64,000 nt of DNA from Candidatus Gemmiger stercoripullorum (GCA_019119365.1 DWXD01000014.1:1-64000), one strand, 5' to 3'. Numbered from the stretch's first letter, positions 46,276-56,465 are shown. Notes: generated from the letters alone by a model not told the origin. A program made the numbers and translations.

Positions 46276-46304
46276 AGTATAGCACGGGAACGTGCGTTTG
46301 TCAA
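46276..46304 (-). promoter_or_regulatory. Promoter of rplJ-rplL
   Basis: On the minus strand TTGACA (46299-46304), 17-base spacer ending in TGC, TATACT (46276-46281). It lies directly after the rplA stop. Confidence 0.85.
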
Positions 46305-46318
46305 GCGATTTTTTCCGC

Positions 46319-47011
<693 letters not shown>

Positions 47012-47067
47012 TGCTTATTCCTCCATGTGTGGTAGTTATCGGAAATTTCCTCCCACGGGGCGGTTCA

Positions 47068-47493
47068 TCACTCTTCGACAGTGACGCCCATGCTGCGGGC
47101 GGTGCCCTTGATCATGCTGACGGCGGCTTCCAGAGAAGCGGCGTTGAGGTCAGGCATCTTGGTCTTGGCGATCTCCTCGGCCTGGGCCAGGGTGATGGAG
47201 CCGACCTTGTTCTTGTTGGGCACGCCGGAGGCGGTCTCGATGCCGGCGGCCTTCTTGATGAGGACCGGAACCGGCGGGGTCTTGGTGATGAAGCTGAAGG
47301 AACGGTCCGCGTACACCGTGATGACGACGGGGATGATCATGCCCATCTGGTTCTTGGTGCGCTCGTTGAATTCCTTGGTGAACGCCATGATGTTGACGCC
47401 CTTCTGGCCCAGGGCCGGGCCGACGGGCGGGGCCGGCGTCGCTTTGCCGGCGGGGATCTGAAGCTTGATGTAGCCAGTGATTTTCTGTGCCAT
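47068..47493 (-). CDS. rplK: Ribosomal protein L11
   Basis: A 141-residue protein with the usual start [39 protein letters not shown] and the end [15 protein letters not shown]. It forms the base of the GTPase-associated centre and is the binding place of RelA-type sensing. A start at 47493 with GGAGGTG is chosen over the longer GTG reading. It is first in the rplK-rplA pair; the 135-base gap before it carries a hairpin. Confidence 0.98.
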   Translation of the reverse strand: MAQKITGYIKLQIPAGKATPAPPVGPALGQKGVNIMAFTKEFNERTKNQMGMIIPVVITVYADRSFSFITKTPPVPVLIKKAAGIETASGVPNKNKVGSITLAQAEEIAKTKMPDLNAASLEAAVSMIKGTARSMGVTVEE

Positions 47494-47578
47494 AATACTT
47501 GCACCTCCAAAATTTGTGGTGAGTTGCGGCCCGCGCGGCGGGCCTCCCACGGGCGCGGCGCCAGACGCCGTACCCTAT

Positions 47579-47600
47579 AAAAACCGCGCTGCGGTTTTTA
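47579..47600 (-). terminator. Terminator/attenuator between nusG and rplK
   Basis: AAAAACCGC, a 3-base loop and GCGGTTTTT, 29 bases after the nusG stop. As no good promoter is seen for rplK, partial read-through is likely. Confidence 0.7.
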
Positions 47601-47628
47601 CCGGAAAGAATGTGTGCGGCCAGCCTGC

Positions 47629-48168
47629 TTACAGCAGCTTGACCTGATGCAGTTCCAGCTCGGCCGGGATCTCGCGCCCGAACATCGTGATCTTGACCTG
47701 CACCTTGCGGGCGGTCTTGTCGATGGATTCGACCGTGCCCACCGAACCGGCCATCGGGCCGGCAGTGATCTCGACGGTATCGCCCACGGCGTAGTCGATG
47801 GACGGCTCCGCCACCATCTCGACGCCGAGCTTGGCGACTTCGTCCTCGGACAGCGGCTCCGGCTTGGACGCCGGGCCGACAAAACCGGTGCAGCCGCGCG
47901 TGTTGCGCACGATGTACCAGGTGTTGTCGTTCATGACCATCTTGACAAAGACGTAACCGGGGTAGATCTTGTGCTGGACCTCTTTTTCGCCCACCTTGTT
48001 GCCCTGCTTGTCGAGGACGTCCTCGATCGCAGTTTCCGTGGGGACCTTGACATCGCAGATCAGGTCCTGCAGGCGGCGGTTCTCGACCATCGTCATCAGG
48101 TCCTGGGCGACCTTGTTTTCATAACCGGAATAGGTATGCACCACATACCAGTATGCTTGTTCTGCCAT
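47629..48168 (-). CDS. nusG: Transcription termination/antitermination factor NusG
   Basis: A 179-residue protein with the NGN domain start YWYVVHTYSGYENKVAQDLM, the PGYVFVKMVMNDNTWYIVRN segment and a C-terminal KOW domain (AVGDTVEITAGPMAGSVGTV). It binds RNA polymerase and couples it with the ribosome or Rho. It lies between secE and rplK in the standard order. Confidence 0.97.
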   Translation of the reverse strand: MAEQAYWYVVHTYSGYENKVAQDLMTMVENRRLQDLICDVKVPTETAIEDVLDKQGNKVGEKEVQHKIYPGYVFVKMVMNDNTWYIVRNTRGCTGFVGPASKPEPLSEDEVAKLGVEMVAEPSIDYAVGDTVEITAGPMAGSVGTVESIDKTARKVQVKITMFGREIPAELELHQVKLL

Positions 48169-48200
48169 GGGGTTTGCCTCCGCGTATCAGGACATGGGCG

Positions 48201-48503
48201 TCACGCGCCGATGAGCAGGTGGATGATGCCGCCAAACGCGAGGTCAAGCAAAACCAGCACCACGGCCGCAATGAGCACGACCACAATGACCGTGATGGTC
48301 TTGACCTTGACATCCTGACGGCTGGGCCAGACGACCTTTTTCAGCTCGCTCTTGGTATCCTTGAAATACTTGCCGATGCGGCTGAAAAAGCCTTTGACGC
48401 GCGCGAGCAGCGGGGTCTTTTTCTTGCCCGCGCTGTCCTTCGCGGCCTTTTTCTGCTCAGAAGCCTTGGCGGCGGTATCGCTGCCCGCTTTTTTGTCAGC
48501 CAT
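48201..48503 (-). CDS. secE: Preprotein translocase subunit SecE
   Basis: A 100-residue single-span SecE: a long Lys/Ala-rich N-terminal extension, then the conserved amphipathic helix FKDTKSELKKVVWPSRQDVK, and a transmembrane segment at about residues 75-95. It completes the SecYE channel powered by SecA. It is between rpmG and nusG. Confidence 0.96.
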   Translation of the reverse strand: MADKKAGSDTAAKASEQKKAAKDSAGKKKTPLLARVKGFFSRIGKYFKDTKSELKKVVWPSRQDVKVKTITVIVVVLIAAVVLVLLDLAFGGIIHLLIGA

Positions 48504-48521
48504 TGTTCAAAGCTCCTTCAC

Positions 48522-48671
48522 TTACTTGGTTTCGCGGTGAACAGTATGCTTCTTGCAGAAACGGCAATACTTCTTCATCTCGAGACGATCGGGATTGTTC
48601 TTCTTGTTCTTCTGCTTGTTGTAGTTGCGCTGCTTGCACTCGGTGCAAGCGAGAGTGATCTTGACAGTCAT
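48522..48671 (-). CDS. rpmG: Ribosomal protein L33
   Basis: A 49-residue protein, [17 protein letters not shown] at the start and [17 protein letters not shown] at the end. The two CxxC pairs (CTEC and CRFC) mark the zinc-binding (C+) form, so growth under zinc limitation would need a zinc-free paralogue elsewhere. It is the first gene of the rpmG-secE-nusG unit with an ATGGAGGTGCC-type site. Confidence 0.97.
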   Translation of the reverse strand: MTVKITLACTECKQRNYNKQKNKKNNPDRLEMKKYCRFCKKHTVHRETK

Positions 48672-48772
48672 TGTTCGGCACCTCCATTTAACGGTTTATT
48701 AAGCCTCCCTCGCGCTTGCGGGCCGCCCGAAAAAAAGGACAACAAAATAAAACCCGCAAAAGAGGTGATACC

Positions 48773-48801
48773 ATGTTAACACAAAGCGCGCGGTGCGTCA
48801 A
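48773..48801 (-). promoter_or_regulatory. Promoter of rpmG-secE-nusG
   Basis: On the minus strand TTGACG (48796-48801), a 17-base spacer ending in TGT, and TAACAT (48773-48778). It lies between the addA stop and rpmG. Confidence 0.7.
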
Positions 48802-48850
48802 GGGGGAGGGGCAAATTTTTCACCGCGCCGTTTTTGCCGCAGCGGCGGCG

Positions 48851-51800
48851 TTATTCCAGCGGGATGTCGATCTCCTGCGCCAGCGTGAAGCTGTAGATGG
48901 TCAGCTTTGTGACCGGCACGCCCAGGCGCAGTGCAAACGCGCGGCGGTACAGCTGCAGCTGGGCGGCATACGCCTGGCGGTAGTAGGCCGGGTCGCGGGA
49001 GCGGTCGGTCTTGTAGTCAAGGATCTCGGCGCTGCCGTCAAACACGAGCACAAGGTCGGCGATGCCCTGCACAAGCACCTGTGCCCCGGCGGCCGCGCCC
49101 TGCACAGCCGCGCCGGGCACAGCCGCGGCCGCGGGCAGGGCCGTGATGAACGGTTCTTCCCGCAGAATGCGTTTTGCCTGGCGGATGCGCCGCCAGACGG
49201 CGCTCTCAAAAAACGGGCGCACGTCCTCGAGCCGCAGCTGCCCGGCCAGCGCCGGGTCCAGCAGCTGCAGCGCGGTCTGGCGCTCCACTTCGGCCGCCAG
49301 GTCCGGGGCGGGGCCGTCGAACGGAACGCTCTGCATAAACGCGTGGATGGCCGTGCCGCGCTCGGCCCCGGTAAGGCCGGATTTTTGCAGGAAGGCCGGG
49401 CGCTCGAGCCGCACGCCCGCGGCCGCGTGGGTCACGGCCGAAACGCTGACCTTGGCCGGGATGTCCTGCAGGGGGCGGTCCGGGTCCTGCCAGGCAAAGC
49501 TCTGCGCCAGCGCCGCGCGCAGGCGTTCGTCCGCCGGGGCGGGCGGTTCGGGCGCAGACGGCTGCGCGGGGGCCGGGGCCGGGCCGACACGGATGGCGAG
49601 CGGGGCGGAAGTTTCCCGCCAGCGGGGCAGGAAATCGCTGTAGCTCCACAGCGCGCCGCTGTCCGGGTGGGCCAGCGCCGCCGTCAGCAGCCAGCCCGCC
49701 CAGGACTGGAAGCTCTGCAGCATCTCGGGCCCGGTGGCCCCGGCATGGGCGCACAGGGCCGGGGTCTTGAGTTCGCGGTTCAGGCGCTTGACGGGCACTG
49801 TAATGATGAGCGCGTCCTGCGCGCGGGTAAGCGCGACATAAAGAATGCGCATCTCCTCGCTGAGGGTCTCCATGCGGATGGTCTGCGCAAGGGCGGCGTA
49901 GGGCAGCGTTTTATAGCGGCTGGCCTGCCCGGGCGCGCGCAGCATCAGCCCGACGCCGAGGCTGCGGTGGCACAGCACTGGGCGCACGGCGTCGCTCTGG
50001 TTGAATTTGTGCGAAGTGTTGGCGACAAAGACGACCGGGAACTCGAGCCCCTTGGAGCGGTGCACCGTCATGATCGAAACGCAGCCGGGGCGGCTCTGCC
50101 CGCCCCCGCCGGGCTGCACGCCGCCCGCCTGCTGCGCGGCGTTCATCGCGCGGACCAGCGCCGCCAGGCCGCGGCGGCCCGCGGCGGCAGCCCAGGCGGC
50201 GAAGGCCAGCAGGTCTTCGCGGCAGCGCGCGCCGTCCGGCATGGCCCCGGCCGCTGCCAGATAGCCGGTGCGGGCGAACAGCTCCTCGATCAGTTCGTCC
50301 ACCGGCAGCGTGCGGGCCAGGCGGCGGAACACGGCAAGGTCCTGCAGAAAAGCATCGAACCGGCCCCGGCCGCCGTGCAGCACGGCCGCATACAGGCTGC
50401 CGCCGCGCTGCTGTTCGCGCAGGCGGACAAGGTCGTCCGGCGTGTAGGGATAGAGCGGGCTGAGCAGCACCGCCGCGAGCTCGACATCCTGGGCGGGATT
50501 GTCGAGAATGCGCAGCAGCGCCGCGAACGGGCGCACATGGGGCGCGTCGAGCAGGTCGGCTGCGGTATCGGCAAAAACCGGCACCCCGGCGGCGCGCAGC
50601 GCTTCCTCATAAAGCGGGAAGTCCCCGCGGCCGCGCAGCAGGATGCAGAAGTCCCCGTACGCACAGGGGCGGGGGCCGTCCTTGCCGCGCACGGTAAAGC
50701 CCTGGCGCTGCATTTCGGCAATGCGCTGCGCAATGGCCGCCGCATCGGCCGCGGCGTCGGCGCCGTCCAGCACGCTGATCTCGCACAGGCCGCGGTACTC
50801 CCCCGGCCTGCCGACGACAAGGCGCTGGCCGGGGCCATAGGCGATGCCGCCGAGCGGCGCGGAGAAAACGGTCTCAAAGATGTAGTTGATGCCCTCGATG
50901 ACCGCCGGGGCGCTGCGGAAGTTGGCGTCCAGCGCGATCGTAGCCGGGCGCGCGAGCGGGATCTGCGGCGGGTCCGGGTAGGGCTGCCAGGCCGCCTGCT
51001 TGGCGGCAAAAACGCCGGGGTCGGCCTGGCGGAAGCGGTAGATGCTCTGCTTGAGATCGCCGACGAAGAAGAGGTTATCGGCCGCGGGCGAGGCGAGCGA
51101 AAAATAGATCGCATCCTGCAGGGCGTTGGTGTCCTGGTATTCATCGACAAGCACCGCCGCATAGCGCGCGCTGACCGTGGCGCACAGCGGCGTGCGCTCC
51201 CCTTCCGGCGTCTGCAGCAAATCGAGGGTGAGGTGCTCATAGTCGGCATAGTCGAGGACTTTTTCCTCGACCTTGGCGGCAAAAAAGGTCTTGGCAAACA
51301 GGCGCACCGCCCGCACAAGCGCCGCCACCAGCGGCGCGGCGCGGCGGCGGTCGGCCGCGAATTCGGCCCCCGTGCACAGCAGGAAATCGCTCTGCAGTTT
51401 CTGGGTCTGCTTTTTGGCGCGCTCGCGCAGCTCGTAGGCCGCAAGCGCCGCCGGGTTGCCGTCCCGCCCGCCTTTGATCGCGCCCGGGCGGCGCCATTCC
51501 TTCAGCAGCGAAAGCGCTTCCAGCGCGCGGTCCCAGTCCCCTGCGCGCAGGCGTTCGGCCAGCAGCGTGAGTTTGCTTTCGTCGTCGGCGAGCACGGCCG
51601 TATAGGCGCGGTCAGCGGTCTCGTCCCGCGCGGCGGCGGTCAGGGCGGCTTCGATCAGGCGCAGCGCCCCCTGCACGCGGCGCGCCGCGCTCTGCAGCAC
51701 CGCGCGGCCCCAGGGGGTATCCTGCGGCGGCGCTTCGGACTGCCAGGCAGCCGCGAATTCATCGAGCGCCCGGTCCGGGTGCGGCAGCGTGCGGGTGAAG

Positions 51801-52339
51801 TCGTACAGTTCGAGCAGCGCGGTCCCGGCTGTATCGTCGGTGCGGCCGCGGTCATAAAGATCGGCAAACGCACGGAAGTCGGGGTCTTCATACGCCTGTT
51901 CCAGCACCGCGGCCAGCGTTTCCTGGCGCAGGCGGCCGAGCGTGGCGTCATCGGCTGTCTCGAAGTCGGGCGGGACTTCGAGCAAGGCAAAATGCTGCTG
52001 CACAAAGTGCAGGCAGAACGCATCCACCGTGCCGATGGACGCGCGCTGCAGCCGCAGCTGCTGGCGGCGCAGGCGCTGGTCGCCGGGATGGGCGCGCACT
52101 TCGGCCAGCAGGCGTTCGGTGATGTCGGCGCGCAGCTTGGCCGCGGCCGCGTTCGTAAAGGTCATGATCAGCAGGCGGTCGGCCTCGACCGGCGCGTCGG
52201 GGTCGGTGATCAGGCCGACGGCGCGCTCGACCAGCACGCGGGTCTTGCCGGAACCGGCGGCCGCGCTGACCAGCAGGCTGCCGCCGCGGGCCGTGATGGC
52301 CGCGGCCTGCGCCGGGGTAAATTGGATCGCGTTGGACAT
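48851..52339 (-). CDS. addA: ATP-dependent helicase/nuclease subunit A
   Basis: An 1162-residue UvrD-type helicase with a C-terminal RecB-like nuclease. Walker A is SAAAGSGKTRVLVERA, then IMTFTNAAAAKLRADI, motif II VLVDEYQDTNALQD, FVGDLKQSIYRFRQAD, and motif V/VI SIMTVHRSKGLEFPVVFV and LYVALTRAQDALI. The nuclease has VQGIADLVLVFDGSAEILDY ahead of KTD. With AddB it resects double-strand ends and handles Chi. The ATG at 52339 has a CAGGAG site; the in-frame ATG at 52378, overlapping the addB stop, has none. Confidence 0.95.
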   Translation of the reverse strand: MSNAIQFTPAQAAAITARGGSLLVSAAAGSGKTRVLVERAVGLITDPDAPVEADRLLIMTFTNAAAAKLRADITERLLAEVRAHPGDQRLRRQQLRLQRASIGTVDAFCLHFVQQHFALLEVPPDFETADDATLGRLRQETLAAVLEQAYEDPDFRAFADLYDRGRTDDTAGTALLELYDFTRTLPHPDRALDEFAAAWQSEAPPQDTPWGRAVLQSAARRVQGALRLIEAALTAAARDETADRAYTAVLADDESKLTLLAERLRAGDWDRALEALSLLKEWRRPGAIKGGRDGNPAALAAYELRERAKKQTQKLQSDFLLCTGAEFAADRRRAAPLVAALVRAVRLFAKTFFAAKVEEKVLDYADYEHLTLDLLQTPEGERTPLCATVSARYAAVLVDEYQDTNALQDAIYFSLASPAADNLFFVGDLKQSIYRFRQADPGVFAAKQAAWQPYPDPPQIPLARPATIALDANFRSAPAVIEGINYIFETVFSAPLGGIAYGPGQRLVVGRPGEYRGLCEISVLDGADAAADAAAIAQRIAEMQRQGFTVRGKDGPRPCAYGDFCILLRGRGDFPLYEEALRAAGVPVFADTAADLLDAPHVRPFAALLRILDNPAQDVELAAVLLSPLYPYTPDDLVRLREQQRGGSLYAAVLHGGRGRFDAFLQDLAVFRRLARTLPVDELIEELFARTGYLAAAGAMPDGARCREDLLAFAAWAAAAGRRGLAALVRAMNAAQQAGGVQPGGGGQSRPGCVSIMTVHRSKGLEFPVVFVANTSHKFNQSDAVRPVLCHRSLGVGLMLRAPGQASRYKTLPYAALAQTIRMETLSEEMRILYVALTRAQDALIITVPVKRLNRELKTPALCAHAGATGPEMLQSFQSWAGWLLTAALAHPDSGALWSYSDFLPRWRETSAPLAIRVGPAPAPAQPSAPEPPAPADERLRAALAQSFAWQDPDRPLQDIPAKVSVSAVTHAAAGVRLERPAFLQKSGLTGAERGTAIHAFMQSVPFDGPAPDLAAEVERQTALQLLDPALAGQLRLEDVRPFFESAVWRRIRQAKRILREEPFITALPAAAAVPGAAVQGAAAGAQVLVQGIADLVLVFDGSAEILDYKTDRSRDPAYYRQAYAAQLQLYRRAFALRLGVPVTKLTIYSFTLAQEIDIPLE

Positions 52340-52374
52340 AGTGGCTCCTGTGAGGGGTGGGGTGTGGCATGCTG

Positions 52375-55300
52375 TCATTTGTCCGCTTTGGGCGGGGCGG
52401 GGCTCTCAAACGGGTCGCCCTCGGCGGCCGGGGCGCGCTCGCCTTCGCCGTCGGCATGGCGGCAGACGGCGCGGTAGTCGCAGTAGGCGCAGGGGCTGCG
52501 CCCGCCGGGCACGAAAGGCTCGGCTGCGATGCGCCCGCTGTAGAGGTTGTCCGCCATTTCGGCCAGCAGACCGTCCAGGTGACCGCGGATGCGGGCAAGT
52601 TTGTCCGGCCCGGCCAGGCGGCCGCGGGAAGCGGCGGCCACCGCGCCGGTCTTTTTGTTGAAGGTGAGCGGCACGAACGCGCCGGTGCCGCGCGTATCCA
52701 TGGCGCGGTAGATGCTCTCGTCGTCAAGCAGCAGGCCCTCGAGCGGGTAGCCTGGCGGTTCGGCTGCGGCGTCGCCGTCCGGGCGGTCCTGCGTTTTGGG
52801 GGACGGGTCCGCCCAGAGATATTCGACCCCGGCGGCGGCCGGGTCCTTGAACAGCGCGCCGCCGTTGCGTTCGATCGTGAAGAGGTAGAGCAGCATCTGG
52901 CAGTCGAGGCCATACCAGACTTCCTGCAATTTGAACTCCTTGCTGCCGGTTTTGTAGTCGACAACGCGCAGATAGGTGCGGCCGCCCAGCTCCATCGCGT
53001 CGACACGGTCGACCGTGCCCACCACGCGGATCGTGTGGCCGCGGCTGTCGGTCAGCTCGACCGGCGGCACAAAGGGGGCTTCGGGGTGTTCCGGGTCGGG
53101 GCGGTCGTCGATGCGCAGTTCGAACGCGACCGGCTTGAAGCCGGACTGGCGGATATCCCGCTGGATGAAGCCGAGCAGCCCGACGAGGTTGCGGCGGATA
53201 CGCGCAAGCAGGTACTGCATGCGCACGCCCGCCCCGGGCAGGTTGGCAGCCGTGTATTCTTCGACCAGCGCGGCGACCAGGGCCTCGAGCTGTTCGGGCG
53301 TGAGCGTTTCAAACGCGGTCCCCTGGCGGCTGAGCGCCTGCTCCAGCACCCAGTGGGTCAGCGTGCCGCTGATGTTGGGCGCGAGCTCGGCTTTCTGGCG
53401 CGGGCGCGCGCCGAGCACATACTGCATGAAATAACCGAACGGGCACAGCGCGTAGCGCTCAAAGCGGGTGGGGCTGATGTGCAGGCGCGGGCCGAGCAGC
53501 TTTTCGAGCGCGCCGAGGTCCTGTACGGCGGCCGGGTCACGGCGGGCGGCGCGGCGCACGGCGGCAAGGCCCGGCACGGCGGCCGGGGTGTCTTCGAGCG
53601 CGTCGAGGGCCTGCTCGACCGCGGTGCGCGCGGGCGTGTTGTGCTGCCACAGCCCACCCAGCAGGTCGAGCGCCGCGGCCGGGGTGGCCGCGAGGGCGGC
53701 GGGGTCGGGGCAGCTTTCCGGCACAGCCAGCAGTTCCAGCGCCGGGGCCAGCGCCGCCGTGACCGGCAGCCCGGCCGCGCCGCCCGGCCAGGACAGCCAC
53801 AGCCAGCGCGCGGGGGCAGTCAGCGCTTTATAAAAACAGACCTGCTCGCGGATGACACGGTTCTCAAAACAGTCGGGCAGTTCGGCCCCCTGGGCGATCA
53901 TAGCGTCGCGGTCGGCATGGGTCAAAAGGCCGCTGTCGCCCGGGGTCTGCGGGAACTCCCCTTCCGCCAGGCCAAGCACAAAGCAGGCGTCGGTCTCGGG
54001 CAGGCGCATGCGCCCGGCCGTTGTAAAGATCACGCTGTTGAGGCTCTGCGGGATATGGCCCATGTCGGTCGTGCGCAGCAGCAGCGTGAAAAAGTCGGCA
54101 TATTCGGCAGGCGTCAGCGTGTTGGGCGCACCGGCCGCCGTGCCGGTCAGCTGCACCATATCGTTGAGCAGGCCGGTCACAACGTTCCATTCGCGCAGGG
54201 CTTCGTCGGCGGCGGGCAGTTCGCCGCGTTCACGCAGGTCCGCGGCCAGCTGTTCCAGCGCACGCTCCGCGCCAAGGTCCTGCAAAAACAGATAGATGCG
54301 CTTTGTCAGCGCCGTCACATCGGCGCCGCGGGCTTTGGCGAGGAATTTCTGCGCGCGCTCGACCAAAAACAGGCGCGCCTGTTCGGCCAGCGCAAGGTCC
54401 TCTTTGTCCTGGTCGGACCAGCGGTCGGTATAGCCGCCGGGGTTGCGCGTAAACGGCGCGCGCCAGTCGTCGGCATGCAGCGGCCAGGTGTAGGCGTAAT
54501 TTTCGAGCGCGCAGGCCGTCTCCTCCGGCAGGTCGACAAGGCCGGTCTTGACAAGGCGCAGCAGCGCCGGGCTGCCCAGCCCGCCGCGCACAAGGTCGAG
54601 CGCCGCCAGCACGGCGCGCGCCGGGGCGGTGTTTTCCGGCGTTGTGGGTTCGTCGCAGAACAGCGGAATGCCCTGCAGGCGGAATTCGTAGCGGATGGCC
54701 GGCAGATAGGCCGCTGCGTCGCGGCAGATGACCGCCATGCGGTTGTAGGGCGTTCCGGCGCGCGCGCGGGCGCGCACGGCAGCGGCCACTGCTTTGGCCT
54801 CCGCCTGGCGGTCGTCCGCTTTATAAAAGGTGATGGCCGGGCCACCGGGCGCGGCGGCGTCGACGGTCTGCTCCGGCGTGTAGCCGGGGTCCGCCAGCAG
54901 CAGCGACAGTTCGGCCAGCGCCGGGGCCCGGCTGTGGCGCAGGTCCTCGGCCAGCTGCACGGTATGGGTCTGGACGCCCGCCTTTGCCGCCATCGCCTTG
55001 AGCGCCGCGGCGATCTGCCGCGCGCCGCTGAACACACCGAAGCCGCCGTCACGCTCCTGCAGGCCGTCGCAGCACAGGCAGACCGTCACATCGGCCGCGG
55101 GCAGCATAGCCGCCAGCAGCGCGCGCTTGGGGGCGTTGAAGGTATCGAATTCATCCATGTATACGGCGCGCCCGGCAAAAAACTCCGCGCCGCCGCCCGC
55201 TTCCTGCAGGCGGCGGGCGGCCAGCTCCTGCCGGTCGCCGGGGTCCATGCCGGTCTGGGCCAGCAGGCCCTCATATGCGCCGTAGATCAGGGCCAGCTCG

Positions 55301-55752
55301 CTGAGCTTGTCGGTATCGGCCCCGGGGGCGCGGGCATAGCGCGCGAGTTCGTCGGGGCGGACGCCGGCGCTTTTGAGCTCCTCAATGGTCTCGGCCGCCT
55401 TGCGGCAGAACGCCGCGCTCTGGCGCTGGCGGCTGTAGTAGGAGACCTGGTCCAACAGCTGGTCCAGCGCGCGGCGCACGAGCACGGCGCGCCCGGCTTC
55501 GGTCAGGGTGGGCACCGCCGCGCCGCCATAGCGCCGCAGCAGCGTTTCGGCCAGCGACGTAAAAGAGTAGCTTTCGACATAGCCGGACAGCGTATCGCCC
55601 AGCGTGCGGTAGAGCGCGCCTTCGGTGGAGGAGGTGAACTGTTCCGGCACGACGAGGATGCTGTGCAGTCCGGCCTCGGCACGGGCCTTGAGTTCGCGCC
55701 TCAGGCGGCTGGATTTTCCGCTGCCGGAGGGGCCGAGAAGTAAGGTGAGCAT
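52375..55752 (-). CDS. addB: ATP-dependent helicase/nuclease subunit B
   Basis: An 1125-residue partner of AddA. The Walker A motif is LLGPSGSGKSSRLRREL at residues 5-21. The C-terminal nuclease domain has ERYALCPFGYFMQYVLG, VVGTVDRVDAMELGGRTYLR, the active-site VVDYKTGSKEF, and ends with CAYCDYRAVCRHADG; together these cysteines should bind an Fe-S cluster, the known stabilising pin of AddB. It begins 36 bases after spoIIR. Helicase motifs beyond Walker A are degenerate, as usual for AddB. Confidence 0.93.
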   Translation of the reverse strand: MLTLLLGPSGSGKSSRLRRELKARAEAGLHSILVVPEQFTSSTEGALYRTLGDTLSGYVESYSFTSLAETLLRRYGGAAVPTLTEAGRAVLVRRALDQLLDQVSYYSRQRQSAAFCRKAAETIEELKSAGVRPDELARYARAPGADTDKLSELALIYGAYEGLLAQTGMDPGDRQELAARRLQEAGGGAEFFAGRAVYMDEFDTFNAPKRALLAAMLPAADVTVCLCCDGLQERDGGFGVFSGARQIAAALKAMAAKAGVQTHTVQLAEDLRHSRAPALAELSLLLADPGYTPEQTVDAAAPGGPAITFYKADDRQAEAKAVAAAVRARARAGTPYNRMAVICRDAAAYLPAIRYEFRLQGIPLFCDEPTTPENTAPARAVLAALDLVRGGLGSPALLRLVKTGLVDLPEETACALENYAYTWPLHADDWRAPFTRNPGGYTDRWSDQDKEDLALAEQARLFLVERAQKFLAKARGADVTALTKRIYLFLQDLGAERALEQLAADLRERGELPAADEALREWNVVTGLLNDMVQLTGTAAGAPNTLTPAEYADFFTLLLRTTDMGHIPQSLNSVIFTTAGRMRLPETDACFVLGLAEGEFPQTPGDSGLLTHADRDAMIAQGAELPDCFENRVIREQVCFYKALTAPARWLWLSWPGGAAGLPVTAALAPALELLAVPESCPDPAALAATPAAALDLLGGLWQHNTPARTAVEQALDALEDTPAAVPGLAAVRRAARRDPAAVQDLGALEKLLGPRLHISPTRFERYALCPFGYFMQYVLGARPRQKAELAPNISGTLTHWVLEQALSRQGTAFETLTPEQLEALVAALVEEYTAANLPGAGVRMQYLLARIRRNLVGLLGFIQRDIRQSGFKPVAFELRIDDRPDPEHPEAPFVPPVELTDSRGHTIRVVGTVDRVDAMELGGRTYLRVVDYKTGSKEFKLQEVWYGLDCQMLLYLFTIERNGGALFKDPAAAGVEYLWADPSPKTQDRPDGDAAAEPPGYPLEGLLLDDESIYRAMDTRGTGAFVPLTFNKKTGAVAAASRGRLAGPDKLARIRGHLDGLLAEMADNLYSGRIAAEPFVPGGRSPCAYCDYRAVCRHADGEGERAPAAEGDPFESPAPPKADK

Positions 55753-55788
55753 AAAGACCGCCTTTCAACGGACGGGGTTCAGAGACAT

Positions 55789-56385
55789 TCAAAACAGCGC
55801 GCACAGAGAATCGAGCAGGGCCGAACGCAGTTCGTACCGGCCGAACACGAGCGCGTTTTTGGCTGCGTCACCATAGTCGGCGCTGCTTGCCCCCACGCAC
55901 AGGGCCGGGTAAAGCACGCAGAACCAGTTATGGCCTTCCGCCTGCCCCAGTTCCACACGCAGCGCGGCATAGCGCCCGGCCGGCAGGCGGAAAGCGCCGT
56001 AGTCCCGGGCCGGGAAATCGCTTTCGGTCAGGCGGACCTGCACGGGTTGGCCGCCCGCGGCGCTGCGCGCTTCGGCCTGCAGCCAGGGCAGCGCGCGGGA
56101 AACGGCGGCCACGGCCTCGTCCCGGTTCCGGGCCTGCGCCGTGATGGCGGCGACAGCCTCCAGCAGCGCGTCGCGCACGGCCAGTTTTTGCAGCTGGTCC
56201 GCGGTCGAATCGCTGTTGGCGACGATGTGCAGGCGCAGCGTGTCGCCGCAGACGCGGCGGCAGAGAGACTGGTAGCGCCAGGCGGCGGCTGTGAGCAGCA
56301 CGGTGAGCACAAACCCCAGCGCGCAGCCAAGTTCCAGCGCGCGGCGCACGCGGGCCCCGCGCCCGCTCCGGCACGCAGATTTCAT
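55789..56385 (-). CDS. spoIIR: Stage II sporulation protein R
   Basis: A 198-residue secreted signal protein: a basic N-terminus, membrane/signal segment at about residues 20-38, then the SpoIIR domain with LRLHIVANSDSTADQLQKLA followed by VRDALLEAV, the YGAFRLPAGRYAALRVELG segment and HNWFCVLYPALCV. In spore formers SpoIIR is made in the forespore and activates the SpoIIGA protease and hence sigma-E. It lies between ispE and addB. Its ribosome binding site (AAAGGGGTG) is in a hairpin. Presence alone does not prove sporulation. Confidence 0.85.
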   Translation of the reverse strand: MKSACRSGRGARVRRALELGCALGFVLTVLLTAAAWRYQSLCRRVCGDTLRLHIVANSDSTADQLQKLAVRDALLEAVAAITAQARNRDEAVAAVSRALPWLQAEARSAAGGQPVQVRLTESDFPARDYGAFRLPAGRYAALRVELGQAEGHNWFCVLYPALCVGASSADYGDAAKNALVFGRYELRSALLDSLCALF

Positions 56386-56394
56386 AGAAAAACA

Positions 56395-56426
56395 CCCCTT
56401 TCGCCCAACAGTATGGGCAAAAGGGG
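56395..56426 (-). promoter_or_regulatory. Hairpin sequestering the spoIIR ribosome binding site
   Basis: On the minus strand CCCCTTT-T-GCCCA, a 6-base loop, TGGGC-G-AAAGGGG forms a 12-bp stem with one mismatch. The 3' arm contains the AAAGGGG Shine-Dalgarno of spoIIR, so translation should be low until the hairpin opens. Confidence 0.6.
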
Positions 56427-56465
56427 CCGCGCCCAAGCCGCGCACGGCGGGCAGGCGCGCATTTT

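Noticed and set aside
48716-52477. Plus-strand open frame of 1253 codons opposite addA
   Set aside because: It is an antisense shadow produced by high GC third positions; the product is low complexity Arg/Gly/Ala with no domain, while the minus strand encodes full addA motifs.
52357-55743. Plus-strand open frame of 1128 codons opposite addB
   Set aside because: Same effect: no recognisable domain and complete overlap with a clearly coding minus-strand gene.
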